Shown in pieces: positions 51,538 through 63,079 of a DNA stretch of 64,000 nt. How positions within the stretch are numbered: the stretch's first letter is position 1; the number at the start of each line of letters is the position of its first letter. The DNA comes from Cytobacillus sp. IB215665 (GTDB taxonomy: Bacteria; Bacillota; Bacilli; Bacillales; SM2101): positions 1-64,000 of the forward strand of contig NZ_JAXBME010000003.1 in assembly GCF_033963835.1 (NCBI RefSeq), in the 5' to 3' direction. A program made the position numbers and the translations under genes. Below the pieces are notes generated by a model. It was not told where the DNA came from, searched no databases, and was given only the letters and a program-made list of their open reading frames with translations.

Positions 51538-52746
51538 CTAGTTCAACGGGGTATAATCTACATTTTCTGTATAGGAGTTACCTGCATTCCAAAGTAAAAA
51601 TTCATTTATACCATTTTCATTCAAAGCTCTAATTTGATCCTCTACTTCAGCTTTGCCATATGGTTTATAGTTACCATTTCCTAACCAAGAAGCAGTAAAA
51701 TCTTGAAGCCAAGGTCTAGAAATAGGACTATTAGCTAACTCTTTTAACTTCTCAGCTTCAACCTTAATGTATTCTGTAACTAGTTTATACGGCTCTAAAT
51801 CTGGCTTTTGAATACCAAAATATGTTGTCCAATGACTAGGATAAATCATAGACGAAATAACGTCAACATTTGCTGATATTTTAGAAAAGTTTTGCCCTAT
51901 CCCAGGAGCTTCAGGCAACGTTGCTGTATAACCAAAAATATCCACCGATACTTTTACTCCATATGGCTTAAGCTTTTCTTTTGCATAGGCAACAAAATCT
52001 GTAACTGATTGAACACGCTTTTGAACATTATCTATATCCTTGCTTGCATATTCTCCCATACTGTACGATAAAATGGAATCACGTTTTTCAAATCCTTCTG
52101 GAAATCTCACATAATCGAATTGAATTTCTTGAAATCCTAGCTTTGCAGCTTCAATTGCTATACCGACATTATAATCCCAAACTTCTTTTATGAATGGGTT
52201 AACGAAAGATTCGCCTCGTCTATTTGTCCAAATATTATTTTCCTCAATAAATGACCATTCAGGATATTTATTTGCAAGGACGCTATCTTTGAATACTACA
52301 ATCCGAGCAATTGGATATATTTTCTTATCTTCTAGTGTCTTTAACATTTCTGAAGGGTCTTTAATATAGTTTTTTCCAATTTCTTTATATTGTTGGTTTT
52401 CTGGTATGTATGTCATATTTCCATAATCATCTTTTATGTCTATTACCATTGCATTTAAATCCGATGACTCCACTAAATTAACTAAAGAACCAAATTTAGC
52501 TCCACCCGCTGAATGGCCTGTCACATAAATCCCTCTTACTGCGTCAGGGTATTCAAAGGACAACCCAGAATCAAACATGTAACGAGGTAGCTGTTCAGGT
52601 AGGCTCTTTTTATTTACAACTGGCCTTTTTATAACGTGATTACTTACCGAAGTTGTCTCTATTTGCTTAGCATACCCATCTGTACCAAACAACAAAAACA
52701 ACATACTAGCAGTTATAAGTGTAATAAAATATCTCTTTATATTCAT
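51538..52746 (-). CDS. Putative glycoside hydrolase (DUF4015)
   Basis: A 402-residue exported protein: signal peptide in residues 1-28 (ending FGTDGYA), a linker, then the DUF4015 TIM-barrel starting VRGIYVTGHSAGG. Blocks: NAMVIDIKDDYGNMTY near 100, FQEIQFDYVRFPEG near 200 (acidic strand-4-type residues), VKVSVDIFGYTA near 265, and the WLQDFTASW and EFLLWNAGNSYT ends. DUF4015 proteins are predicted glycoside hydrolases of unproven substrate. ATG at 52746 is used; an in-frame TTG six codons upstream has no ribosome site, and GGGGGAA before the ATG is rather far (11 bases). Confidence 0.85.
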   Translation of the reverse strand: MNIKRYFITLITASMLFLLFGTDGYAKQIETTSVSNHVIKRPVVNKKSLPEQLPRYMFDSGLSFEYPDAVRGIYVTGHSAGGAKFGSLVNLVESSDLNAMVIDIKDDYGNMTYIPENQQYKEIGKNYIKDPSEMLKTLEDKKIYPIARIVVFKDSVLANKYPEWSFIEENNIWTNRRGESFVNPFIKEVWDYNVGIAIEAAKLGFQEIQFDYVRFPEGFEKRDSILSYSMGEYASKDIDNVQKRVQSVTDFVAYAKEKLKPYGVKVSVDIFGYTATLPEAPGIGQNFSKISANVDVISSMIYPSHWTTYFGIQKPDLEPYKLVTEYIKVEAEKLKELANSPISRPWLQDFTASWLGNGNYKPYGKAEVEDQIRALNENGINEFLLWNAGNSYTENVDYTPLN

Positions 52747-53038
52747 AAATGAGTGTTCCCCCAACTAAGATGAATTAATTTAATTATAAATCAAATAACT
52801 AATTTTGGGGGTAATGTTTATCAAATTCTTTTATTTTTTTGGTTATTTTATAATTATAATTCGAGCATTTTTTGACCTATCGTTACAATTAGCCTCAACC
52901 AACTTATATGATGAATAGCTCAGCTAACATTTTAATTTTCTTAGTGTGCAAAAATATTGCATTTATTAGAACATAGGACAGCTAGATAGATAATATACAA
53001 CTGTCAAGTATAAAGGGTAAGAAGTGTTAATTACTTAT

Positions 53039-53200
53039 GCTTGATTCGCAGTAATTGTTGCTTTTAGTACTAACAAATAAATACGTATAAACGAGGCTTT
53101 CGTGGTATTTTTCTTCTCTAAAGACTATAATAATCATTTCATCCACATTAGTTACTCAAATGTAAGTGAAAAAAAGCAACAAAGTATTCGAAAATAACCA
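53039..53200 (-). repeat. Dispersed repeat, copy 16
   Basis: Minus-strand reading begins GGTTATTTTCGAATACTTTG, contains AAAAATACCACGAAAGCCTCG and ends AAGCAACAATTACTGCGAAT. It lies 33 bp from copy 17 in the same orientation. Confidence 0.75.
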
Positions 53201-53232
53201 TTACTAAAAAATATGGAAAAAACAACAATCAA

Positions 53233-53379
53233 TGTTCTTTATTAATTGGTGTTGTTCGAATGTAATCTCAATTATCATTCTTGGCATCTTGCCTTCTAAA
53301 AAACGATGTCCAATTTTTTCAAATTCCTTCTTACTATGCTAATTTGGTAACAATAGCAACATAGTTTACGAAAAGATCC
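53233..53379 (-). repeat. Dispersed repeat, copy 17
   Basis: Minus-strand reading begins GGATCTTTTCGTAAACTATG, contains TACCAAATTAGCATAG and GCAAGATGCCAAGAATG. The distal end is diverged. The remaining 52747-53038 shows no gene. Confidence 0.75.
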
Positions 53380-53381
53380 TA

Positions 53382-53411
53382 AAAAAAGAAGATCCCTTAA
53401 AAAAGAGATCT
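53382..53411 (-). terminator. Terminator of the opp operon
   Basis: On the minus strand AGATCTC pairs with GGGATCT (one G-U) around an 8-base loop and is followed by TCTTTTTTT. Confidence 0.7.
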
Positions 53412-53418
53412 ATCGTTA

Positions 53419-54363
53419 CTATATCCGTTCTTCTTTATAACGTTTGTATTCAGACTCTGAGCAATAGACGAAATGCCCTGGTTTAATTTCTCTCATTTCA
53501 GGAGCTTCAGCGTCATAATTATGCTGCAAAGGGTCATAAATTATTCTTTTACGAGAGCGCTCATGTTCTGGGTCAGGCAATGGAATTGCTGATAACAGTG
53601 CTTTCGTATAAGGATGAATTGGATCGTTATAGAGCTCATCACTGCTTGCTAGTTCTACAATTTTCCCACGATACATTACACCAATTCGATCACTAATGTA
53701 CTTGACCATCGAAAGATCATGCGCAATAAATAAATATGTCAAACCTTTTTCTTTTTGTAACTGTTTCATCAAGTTCACGACTTGAGCTTGAATAGATACA
53801 TCCAACGCTGAAATAGGCTCATCTGCAATGATAAATTCTGGATCTACAGCTAGTGCCCTTGCAATACCTATACGTTGCCTTTGTCCGCCACTGAATTCAT
53901 GAGGATAACGACTCGCATGCTCTCGGTTAAGCCCAACGATTTCTAATAACTCATGGACTCTATTCATTCGATCTTGTTTAGAAGAAGCGAGACCATGAAT
54001 ATCAATTCCTTCTGCTATAATGTCAGATACTTTCATTCGTGGATTTAGTGACGCATATGGATCCTGAAAGATCATCTGCATTTTTCGATTAAAAGATTTT
54101 AATTCCTTTTTCGACTTCTTCCCGTGGACATTCTCCCCACCAAAAATAACTTTGCCATCAGTTGCATCATATAAACGAATGATCGTTCTTCCTGTAGTAG
54201 ATTTTCCACAACCAGATTCTCCAACTAAGCCAAACGTTTCACCTTTATATATATCAAAGGAAATACCATCAACAGCTTTTACTGTGTTTTCTTTGCTAAC
54301 ATAAAAATGCTGTTTAAGATCTTGAATTTCCAACAATTTTTCTCTTCTATTCGTCATTTTCAT
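53419..54363 (-). CDS. oppF: Oligopeptide ABC transporter ATPase OppF
   Basis: A 314-residue ATPase with Walker A GESGCGKST near residue 46, FSGGQRQRIGIARALAVDPE, Walker B EFIIADEPISALD, H-loop FIAHDL and the C-terminal oligopeptide/dipeptide extension (HPYTKALLSAIPLPDPEHER). It pairs with OppD to drive peptide import. It directly follows oppD (stop at 54364, start at 54363). Length is typical. Confidence 0.94.
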   Translation of the reverse strand: MKMTNRREKLLEIQDLKQHFYVSKENTVKAVDGISFDIYKGETFGLVGESGCGKSTTGRTIIRLYDATDGKVIFGGENVHGKKSKKELKSFNRKMQMIFQDPYASLNPRMKVSDIIAEGIDIHGLASSKQDRMNRVHELLEIVGLNREHASRYPHEFSGGQRQRIGIARALAVDPEFIIADEPISALDVSIQAQVVNLMKQLQKEKGLTYLFIAHDLSMVKYISDRIGVMYRGKIVELASSDELYNDPIHPYTKALLSAIPLPDPEHERSRKRIIYDPLQHNYDAEAPEMREIKPGHFVYCSESEYKRYKEERI

Positions 54364-55416
54364 TTACCCTCTTTCATGACTGCGTTTGAAAGATTCATAT
54401 TGCTTCTTCATACGCTGCACTATTTCAGGTGGCTCAACTTTTGGTGCATTATCATGTAATAGCCATGTTTTCGCATAGTGAGTATTTGATACTTTAAACA
54501 TCGGTGGTTCCATTTCAAAATCAATTTTCATCGCGTATTCACTTCTCAATGCAAATGCATCTCCTACAGGTGGGCTAATTAAATTAGGTGGTGACCCTGG
54601 AATCGCATATAGCTCATCCTCGCTGCCTTCAAGACTTGGCATTGACCCTAGTAACCCCCATGTGTATGGATGTTCAGGACTATAGAATATTTCATCTACT
54701 GTCCCAGTTTCAACAATCTGCCCAGCATACATAACCGCAACACGATCAGCTACGTTTGCTACGACGCCTAGATCATGGGTAATGAATATAACTGCCATAT
54801 CCATCTTTTCTTGTAAATCCTTTAATAACTCGAGAATCTGCGCTTGAATGGTCACATCGAGAGCAGTTGTAGGCTCATCACAGATCAATAATTTTGGACG
54901 AGATGACAATGCAATCGCAATGACAACACGTTGTCTCATACCACCACTAAATTGGTGAGGGTATTCATCCACACGCTTTTCTGGCATTGGAATACCTACC
55001 ATGTCCAGTAAATTAATCGCCTCTTTTTTTGCATCAGCGTTTGACATGCTTTGATGCTTGATTAAACCTTCCATGATTTGATGCCCGACTTTCATCGTTG
55101 GATTTAATGAAGTCATCGGATCTTGGAAAATCATCCCAATATCTTTACCGCGGATTTTTTCCATCTGTTTCTCTGATTTTTGGACAATGTCTTCACCATT
55201 AAACATGATCGAGCCGCGTACATACTCCCCTGGAGGTGTTGGAATAAGCTTCATAATTGACTGTGTTGTCACACTTTTTCCTGAACCTGACTCACCAACG
55301 ATAGCTAGCGTTTCTCCTTTGTTTACGTGAAAATTTACGCCACGGACTGCCTTTACTTCTCCTGCAAAAGTGTGAAAAGAAATAGCTAAATCGTTTACCT
55401 CTAAAATTGGCTTCAT
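54364..55416 (-). CDS. oppD: Oligopeptide ABC transporter ATPase OppD
   Basis: A 350-residue ATPase with Walker A GESGSGKSVT near residue 40, FSGGMRQRVVIAIALSSRPK, Walker B LLICDEPTTALD, H-loop FITHDLGVV, and the C-terminal extension with HPYTWGLLGSMPSLEG followed by a PPNLISPPVGDAF segment. The family's iron-sulfur-type Cys residues of that extension are not evident here (the segment reads AFALRSEYAM). It starts 12 bases after the oppC stop. Confidence 0.94.
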   Translation of the reverse strand: MKPILEVNDLAISFHTFAGEVKAVRGVNFHVNKGETLAIVGESGSGKSVTTQSIMKLIPTPPGEYVRGSIMFNGEDIVQKSEKQMEKIRGKDIGMIFQDPMTSLNPTMKVGHQIMEGLIKHQSMSNADAKKEAINLLDMVGIPMPEKRVDEYPHQFSGGMRQRVVIAIALSSRPKLLICDEPTTALDVTIQAQILELLKDLQEKMDMAVIFITHDLGVVANVADRVAVMYAGQIVETGTVDEIFYSPEHPYTWGLLGSMPSLEGSEDELYAIPGSPPNLISPPVGDAFALRSEYAMKIDFEMEPPMFKVSNTHYAKTWLLHDNAPKVEPPEIVQRMKKQYESFKRSHERG

Positions 55417-55427
55417 TTTTCTCCCCC

Positions 55428-56375
55428 CTATTTTCGTAGTCGTGGATCAAGTGCGTCTCGTAAGCCATCTCCAACAACGTTAAAAGCAAAAATGGTTAAA
55501 CATATAAATATAGCCGGGAAGAATAATTGCCACGGATAATATTTCATTGCTGGTACACCTTCACTTGCCATCGTTCCCCAGCTAGCGAGTGGTGCTGGTA
55601 CACCAAGACCTAAGTAACTTAAGAAGGCTTCAGTAAAGATCGCTGCAGGAACCGTTAATGTCATTGTAATTAAAATGGGGCCCATTGAGTTAGGAACTAA
55701 ATGTCGAGCCATAATTCTTTTCGTATTTGCACCTAAAGTTTGAGCTGCTAACACATATTCCTGAGATTTTAGTTGAAGGACTTGCCCACGAACGATTCGA
55801 GCCATATTAATCCAACCGGTTATAGACATTGCAATAATCATTGTTGTTAAGCCTTGTTCTAACACAACCATTAATAAAATTACGACTAATAAGTATGGAA
55901 CAGCTGTTAAAATATCGGCGATACGCATTAATATTTCATCCGTTCGCTTGCCAAGATAACCTGCTAAACCACCCCAAATGATACCGATAATTAAATCAAT
56001 TGTTGCAGCAGCTAAACCGATAAACAACGAAATTCGTGCACCATGCCAAATTCTAGTAAACACGTCACGACCTAAGCTATCAGTGCCAAACCAATGTTCA
56101 CTTGAAGGTGCTTTATTCGCTTGGGTTAAATCATTTGTCGCATAATCATATGGGGTCAAGCTTGGACCAATCCATGCCATAATTCCGAGTATGAACAATA
56201 AAAATATACCGAATACAGCTAATTTATTACTTTTAAAGCGAAGCCAAACATCTTTCCAAAATGTGATGCTTTTCCCTAATTTTTCTGCTTCATGTGCTTC
56301 AGCATTTGTTCGTTCGAATAATTCTTTAGGTAAGTTTTGTTGTATCGTTTGTGATTCTTCTAACTGTTTATCCAT
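55428..56375 (-). CDS. oppC: Oligopeptide ABC transporter permease OppC
   Basis: A 315-residue permease with an N-terminal cytoplasmic head, then helix LAVFGIFLLFILGIMAWIGP, the extracellular HWFGTDSLGRDVFTRIWHGA motif, and coupling loop LAAQTLGANTKRIMARHLVP near residue 205. Start at 56375 is chosen with AAGGGGG upstream; the longer frame reaches into oppB and lacks a ribosome site. It forms the membrane pore with OppB. Confidence 0.94.
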   Translation of the reverse strand: MDKQLEESQTIQQNLPKELFERTNAEAHEAEKLGKSITFWKDVWLRFKSNKLAVFGIFLLFILGIMAWIGPSLTPYDYATNDLTQANKAPSSEHWFGTDSLGRDVFTRIWHGARISLFIGLAAATIDLIIGIIWGGLAGYLGKRTDEILMRIADILTAVPYLLVVILLMVVLEQGLTTMIIAMSITGWINMARIVRGQVLQLKSQEYVLAAQTLGANTKRIMARHLVPNSMGPILITMTLTVPAAIFTEAFLSYLGLGVPAPLASWGTMASEGVPAMKYYPWQLFFPAIFICLTIFAFNVVGDGLRDALDPRLRK

Positions 56376-56376
56376 A

Positions 56377-57309
56377 TTAATCCCCCTTCCCTTGAGCAAG
56401 TTTAATACGAGGATCAATTAATCCATATAATATATCCACTAAAAGGATTGAAACGAGTAACAATATACTATAAAACACAGTTACACCCATAATCGTTGTA
56501 TAATCACGATCTGTAATCGATCGAACAAAGTGGCTACCTAGACCAGGAATACCAAATATACTCTCGATAACGAAGCTACCTGTTAAAATCCCAGCTGTTA
56601 GTGGACCCATATAAGAGACTACAGGCATCAAGGCATTACGAATGGCATGCTTGACAACGATAACGGTATTCTTTATACCTTTTGCCTTCGCCGTTCTTAT
56701 ATAATCTGAAGCTAACACTTCAAGCATGCTTGATCTAGTAAGTCGTGCGATAAATGCCAGCGGTGTCGACGCTAAAGCAATCGCAGGCAAAACATGGTAA
56801 GAAAATGATTCAAATCTAGCGACTGGGAATACCCCTAACTTTATCGCAAACACATATTGTAAGACCGATGCCATGATAAAGCTTGGTACGGATATCCCTA
56901 ATACCGCTAAAATCATTACAGAATAGTCTTGCCATTTATTATGCCTGAGAGCTGAAATAACACCGAATAGTACACCAAAAGCCAGTGCTAGAAAGATAGC
57001 CTCCAGTCCTAGTATTAACGACACAGGGAATCCTGAATTAATAAAGTCATTTACAGATTGACCTTTATATTTAAATGATGGGCCGAAGTCCCAACTAGCG
57101 ACTGAAACTAAATAATCAAAATATTGAACATACAATGGTTGATCAAGCCCATAATATTCATTTAATTTCTGTTGAATCTCCGGTGGTGGTGGCTTTTCCG
57201 AAGTAAATGGGCCTCCAGGTGCTGCCTGCATGAGAAAGAAAGTAACAGTAACAATTAACACAAGTGCTATTAACATAAAGCCTAAACGCTTTACTATATA
57301 TTTAAACAA
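56377..57309 (-). CDS. oppB: Oligopeptide ABC transporter permease OppB
   Basis: A 310-residue permease, N-terminal [20 protein letters not shown], coupling loop [20 protein letters not shown] near residue 215, and ending [15 protein letters not shown] at 57309 is chosen since GGAGGTG lies 7 bases upstream. It abuts oppC (stop at 56377, next start at 56375). Together with OppC it forms the peptide-conducting channel. Confidence 0.94.
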   Translation of the reverse strand: MFKYIVKRLGFMLIALVLIVTVTFFLMQAAPGGPFTSEKPPPPEIQQKLNEYYGLDQPLYVQYFDYLVSVASWDFGPSFKYKGQSVNDFINSGFPVSLILGLEAIFLALAFGVLFGVISALRHNKWQDYSVMILAVLGISVPSFIMASVLQYVFAIKLGVFPVARFESFSYHVLPAIALASTPLAFIARLTRSSMLEVLASDYIRTAKAKGIKNTVIVVKHAIRNALMPVVSYMGPLTAGILTGSFVIESIFGIPGLGSHFVRSITDRDYTTIMGVTVFYSILLLVSILLVDILYGLIDPRIKLAQGKGD

Positions 57310-57354
57310 GGGTTTACACCTCCACAATATTCTGACAAAACCCTAATCGTAAAG

Positions 57355-57387
57355 AATGGTATACGGAGAAATTCTCCATATACCATT
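57355..57387 (-). promoter_or_regulatory. Long hairpin between oppA and oppB
   Basis: AATGGTATACGGAGAA pairs with TTCTCCATATACCATT, 15 of 16 positions, with a single-base spacer. There is no U-tract on the minus strand. It is the usual place for an mRNA-stabilising or partial-terminator hairpin that raises OppA over the membrane subunits. Confidence 0.65.
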
Positions 57388-57442
57388 ACTTATTAATACT
57401 ATAAAACAGCTAATAATGTACATTTAATGATTTTGAAAAATA

Positions 57443-59098
57443 TTATTCTTCTATGAAATAAGCCCATTTATATTGTGCATCACCTAAACCTGATACTACA
57501 ACATCTTTTAAATTATCTTTTTTCACGTACTTATTTGTGTAGTAATAAATTGGCATTGCAGGCATTTCATCCATGAAGATTTCTTCAGCTTGTTTTAACA
57601 GATCTTTACGTTTTTCTGGATCAGTTTCCGTATTAGATTCATTTAACAAGCTTTTATACTCTTCATTTTCCCAACGAGTGTCGTTGTTGCCACCAATTTC
57701 TTTGTAAATTTCTAAGAAGTTCATTGCATCGTTGAAATCACCTAACCATCCAAGACGAGCAATTTGGAAATCACCAGCATCCATTGCGTCAAGATGAACT
57801 GCAAACTCTTGGTTTAACAACTCAACTTCTATGCCTAGATTTTTCTTCCACATATCTTGAATAGCTTGAGCAATCTTGGCATGTGCTTCAAGAGTGTTGT
57901 AAGAAAGTGTAATTGAAGGTAAATCATCTACACTTGCAAAACCTTCTTCAGCTAACCCTTCCTCTAAAAGCTGTTTTGCTGTCTCAATATCAGCATCTTC
58001 AAAGTAACCTTGATCTTCAGCTTCAGGGAAGATTGTCGGTGGTATAATTCCCAATGCTGGAATTTCTCCACCTTGAGAAATATTATCTACAATCGCTTGA
58101 CGGTCAATAGCATACGCGAAAGCTTTACGGATTTTTGCATTATTAAATGGTGCTTCTGATGTATTAAACTTGTACCAATAAACACCAGCAATTGGATTGA
58201 TTGATAATGCACCTTGATCCTTAAGGGTTGGAAGTGCTTCTGTAGGTAAATTACCTGTTGGGTTACCAGCCCAATCCAATTCGTCATTATCAAACATCGT
58301 TAATTCAGTATTTGCATCATTAATCATTACTATTTCAATTGTTTCAAGCTTAACATTATCCGCATCCCAATAATGTTCGTTCTTTTCTAAAATGATCTTA
58401 TCGTTATGTTCCCAAGCAGTCATTTTGAAAGGACCGTTTGATGTATAATCATCTCCAGCATCTAAAGCCCAATCTGCGTTAGCTTCTGCGATTTTGCTAT
58501 TTACTGGATAATAAGTATAAAATGCCGTTAGTTCTAAGAAATACGGTGTTGGATTTTCCAATTGTACTTCAAGTGTCTTATCATCAATTGCTTTGACACC
58601 AACATCATCAATTGAAACTTCACCTTTTGACGCTGCTTCAGCATTTTTCACATAATATAATTGATATGCATAGTTTGCTTCTCCTGAATTAAGGACCCAT
58701 TTCCATGCATATTCAAAATCATTAGCAGTTACAGGATCTCCATTTGACCATTTAACGCCATCACGTAGAGTAAATGTATAAGTAAGTCCATCTTCCGAAA
58801 CTTCTATGTTTTCAGCCATCGCTTCTTCAGGGCTACCTTCTTTACCAATACGAGTTAATCCTTCAAACGTCTGTAATAGTACTGCTGAAGAAGTCGTATC
58901 TTCTGCTAAACTTGGATTTAAAGTACTAGGCTCAGAATTATTATTAATTCTTAGAGTTTGGTTTTCTGCTAAAGTTTCTTCACCAGTAGTACCAGTATCT
59001 TCTTCTTTTGCAGGTTCCTCTGCTGTTCCACAAGCAGCTGCGAACACACTCAAAGCAAGAATTAATGTTAGAAGTAATGACATTTTTGTCTTCTTCAT
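57443..59098 (-). CDS. oppA: Oligopeptide-binding lipoprotein OppA
   Basis: A 551-residue SBP_bac_5 family protein. The signal peptide ends FAAAC with lipid-modified Cys23; an acidic linker (EEPAKEEDTGTTGEE) precedes the mature fold. Family blocks: NSEPSTLNPSLAEDTTSSAV, FTLRDGVKWSNGDPVTANDF near 105 and FNNAKIRKAFAYAIDRQAIV near 325. It captures peptides of about 3-5 residues outside the cell and delivers them to OppBC. In Bacillus this feeds nutrition and Phr signal peptide import for sporulation and competence. First gene of the operon. Confidence 0.95.
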   Translation of the reverse strand: MKKTKMSLLLTLILALSVFAAACGTAEEPAKEEDTGTTGEETLAENQTLRINNNSEPSTLNPSLAEDTTSSAVLLQTFEGLTRIGKEGSPEEAMAENIEVSEDGLTYTFTLRDGVKWSNGDPVTANDFEYAWKWVLNSGEANYAYQLYYVKNAEAASKGEVSIDDVGVKAIDDKTLEVQLENPTPYFLELTAFYTYYPVNSKIAEANADWALDAGDDYTSNGPFKMTAWEHNDKIILEKNEHYWDADNVKLETIEIVMINDANTELTMFDNDELDWAGNPTGNLPTEALPTLKDQGALSINPIAGVYWYKFNTSEAPFNNAKIRKAFAYAIDRQAIVDNISQGGEIPALGIIPPTIFPEAEDQGYFEDADIETAKQLLEEGLAEEGFASVDDLPSITLSYNTLEAHAKIAQAIQDMWKKNLGIEVELLNQEFAVHLDAMDAGDFQIARLGWLGDFNDAMNFLEIYKEIGGNNDTRWENEEYKSLLNESNTETDPEKRKDLLKQAEEIFMDEMPAMPIYYYTNKYVKKDNLKDVVVSGLGDAQYKWAYFIEE

Positions 59099-60672
<1,574 letters not shown>

Positions 60673-60705
60673 TTTCAGATCTTTCTTTACCTTCTCTAAG
60701 ATAAG

Positions 60706-60744
60706 AAGTGTGACGTATTAAGTTTCAAACGTCACACTTTTTGT
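60706..60744 (+). terminator. Terminator of trpS
   Basis: AAGTGTGACGT pairs perfectly with ACGTCACACTT around a 12-base loop, then TTTTGTTTG. Confidence 0.85.
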
Positions 60745-60835
60745 TTGCATAAAAAACTATATTATAAATCCACTTCTCTTTACCTAGTTCTATTAAGTAA
60801 TTTTTCGATATCAATAGTTTCCTTTTCATAAATAA

Positions 60836-60844
60836 TGGTATAAT
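60836..60844 (+). promoter_or_regulatory. Extended -10 promoter of the chemoreceptor gene
   Basis: TGGTATAAT (TGn plus a perfect TATAAT) lies 35 bases before the GTG start. The -35 region is poor, as tolerated with an extended -10. No sigma D motif was seen. Confidence 0.45.
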
Positions 60845-60878
60845 TGCTATAATTGATTATTTTAAGGGGGACTATTGT

Positions 60879-62972
60879 GTGCGAAAAAACAAGAACACGA
60901 TGAAAATAGCAAAAAAACATACAAATCGTACAAAACCAAAAATAAACATACACGGAATTGGCATTAAAATAAATTTGCTATTTTTAGTTTCTATGATTAC
61001 TACCGGCTTGTTACTTATATTAATTATTACACCTTACGTCACAAAGAAAATGGAAGAAAATATACAAACTCAATCTTTGATGGTTGCTGAAACTCAGTTA
61101 CAGTCATTACAAGGCTACGTTAACACAACAGTTGAAGAAATAACACTCATGTCAGAAATGCTAATGAATGAAACTGATCAAAATATTAGTAAAGGTTATT
61201 CTAGAATGCGCTCTTCAAATTCTAAATTTTTAGATATTTATCATATTAACGATAGCGGAAATGAAGAGTTGAGACAAGGGTATTCCATCTCACGTTCAGA
61301 TCGAAGTAATGATGAAGCATATAATAAAGCCATGGAATCTGGTCTCTTTATTGGCAAGATTAAAGAAAGTAAATATACAATGGGACCCGTTTTTACATTA
61401 GAAGTGTCTAAAGTAGTAACAGATTTAGTTAAAAAACCGATAGGTGTTATTGGTACATACATAGATATCCGTACTGCTTGGAGGGAACTTAGAGGAACTG
61501 CATCCAATACAGACCAAAACATGTTCCTCGTGTCATCTGCAGGATTTGGAGTTGCCTCAGATGAACAGTCTCAACTAGAAACCAATGATCAGGAATTGAT
61601 GTCATTTCTTGACCACGAGGGTGTAAGTGATATGGTTTCAAAAGTAGAAGGGAACGAGTTGGCGGAAGGTACTTCACTATTAAGTGGGGTTGGAGTGTTT
61701 AAAAATGAAAATGGTGATGAGCAAGTAACTTCTTATGTATATGATCATGAGCTAGGTGTTGCAGTCTTTGTAGATACTCCTGTGTCGATCGCTTTTGGAG
61801 CAGTAACAGAAATACGAAATGTTATCATTCTTGTCATTGTCCTATCACAAATTGTAATTACATTTATAGCATTTATATTTTCAAATCGACTTGTAAAGCC
61901 CTTAAAGAAATTAATGATCGTTGCTAAACGTATTGCCAAAGGTGACTTAACGAATACGACGAACATCACTCGTAAAGACGAGATCGGTCAATTGGCCAAG
62001 TCATTTGACGATATGATTATAAGTTTAAATGATATCGTTAGAAATACTAAAGAAGCCTCAAACGTAACACTTAATACATCAGAACAATTGAGACAGACAG
62101 CTAACGAAGTCGCTATCTCATCTGAACAAATTACAGCAGCCATTGATGAAATTGCACAAGGATCAGAGTATCAAGCTGCTATAAGTCAAGAAACAGACGA
62201 CAAAATAGATCAATTTATGGAGATTGCTACTCAAATAGATAAGCAAAGAAATGAGGTTGTTACAACAGCCGAAGAAACACAAGATACAATTGTTGATAAT
62301 CAAACCATTTTGGAAGATGTCATCACCGGTGTTCAAGCATTAGCTGATGCGACAGATCAATCTTCTACAGAAGTAAAAATACTAGAAGATAGGACAAATC
62401 AAATTCGTACAATTCTTGAAACTTCAAGAGATATAGCTGATCAAACAAATTTATTAGCGTTAAACGCGAGCATTGAAGCAGCACGAGCTGGTGAGCATGG
62501 TAAAGGTTTTGCAGTTGTTGCAGATGAAGTCCGAAAGCTTGCGGAAGAAAGTAGAAATGCCTCTAACAAAGTAGAAGAGATTATTTCAAGTGTCCTTGAT
62601 TCAATATCCAATGTGAATAAAACAATGATACAAAGTATTGAACAAGCACAAAAAGAAACTGAGGCGGCCGAAAAAGCAAAAACGGCTTTACTACAAATAA
62701 ATGCATCTATGGATAAAGTTGTACTTACGATCAATTCTATGAATGATTTATTAGGAGAACAAAAAACAAGTGTCACTTTAATTCAGGACCATTCAAAGCA
62801 ATCTTCTTCTTATGCGATGCAAACAACTTCAAGCACGGAGGAAGTTGCAGCTTCAGCTACTGAAACAGCTGCTAATATGGCCACTGTTAGTGAACAAATT
62901 GAGAATTTATTGTCAATGTCACAAGAACTAAATAAATCTGTTGAACGATTTAAAGTAAAGCAAGACAACTAG
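60879..62972 (+). CDS. Methyl-accepting chemotaxis protein
   Basis: A 697-residue transmembrane chemoreceptor. Helix 1 near residues 30-52 ([20 protein letters not shown]) and helix 2 near 312-335 flank an extracellular sensor of about 260 residues that looks like a dCache/PDC double-PAS fold ([35 protein letters not shown]). HAMP ([18 protein letters not shown]) follows, then the signalling hairpin with tip [19 protein letters not shown] and [20 protein letters not shown]. It signals to CheA/CheW. GTG start with AAGGGGG upstream; an in-frame ATG seven codons later is possible. Ligand unknown. Confidence 0.93.
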   Translation: MRKNKNTMKIAKKHTNRTKPKINIHGIGIKINLLFLVSMITTGLLLILIITPYVTKKMEENIQTQSLMVAETQLQSLQGYVNTTVEEITLMSEMLMNETDQNISKGYSRMRSSNSKFLDIYHINDSGNEELRQGYSISRSDRSNDEAYNKAMESGLFIGKIKESKYTMGPVFTLEVSKVVTDLVKKPIGVIGTYIDIRTAWRELRGTASNTDQNMFLVSSAGFGVASDEQSQLETNDQELMSFLDHEGVSDMVSKVEGNELAEGTSLLSGVGVFKNENGDEQVTSYVYDHELGVAVFVDTPVSIAFGAVTEIRNVIILVIVLSQIVITFIAFIFSNRLVKPLKKLMIVAKRIAKGDLTNTTNITRKDEIGQLAKSFDDMIISLNDIVRNTKEASNVTLNTSEQLRQTANEVAISSEQITAAIDEIAQGSEYQAAISQETDDKIDQFMEIATQIDKQRNEVVTTAEETQDTIVDNQTILEDVITGVQALADATDQSSTEVKILEDRTNQIRTILETSRDIADQTNLLALNASIEAARAGEHGKGFAVVADEVRKLAEESRNASNKVEEIISSVLDSISNVNKTMIQSIEQAQKETEAAEKAKTALLQINASMDKVVLTINSMNDLLGEQKTSVTLIQDHSKQSSSYAMQTTSSTEEVAASATETAANMATVSEQIENLLSMSQELNKSVERFKVKQDN

Positions 62973-63010
62973 ATGACTTAACGCATTCATGTGTCTTCTA
63001 TAGCTCAAAA

Positions 63011-63068
63011 ATAGTCAGTCCTGTTATCCCTATATTCATATATAGGACAAGGGACTGACTATTTTTTA
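63011..63068. terminator. Terminator of the chemoreceptor gene, bidirectional
   Basis: ATAGTCAGTCC pairs with GGACTGACTAT and an inner CCCTATA/TATAGG stem extends it; TTTTTT follows on the plus strand. Confidence 0.8.
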
Positions 63069-63079
63069 AGTTCTTTTTC

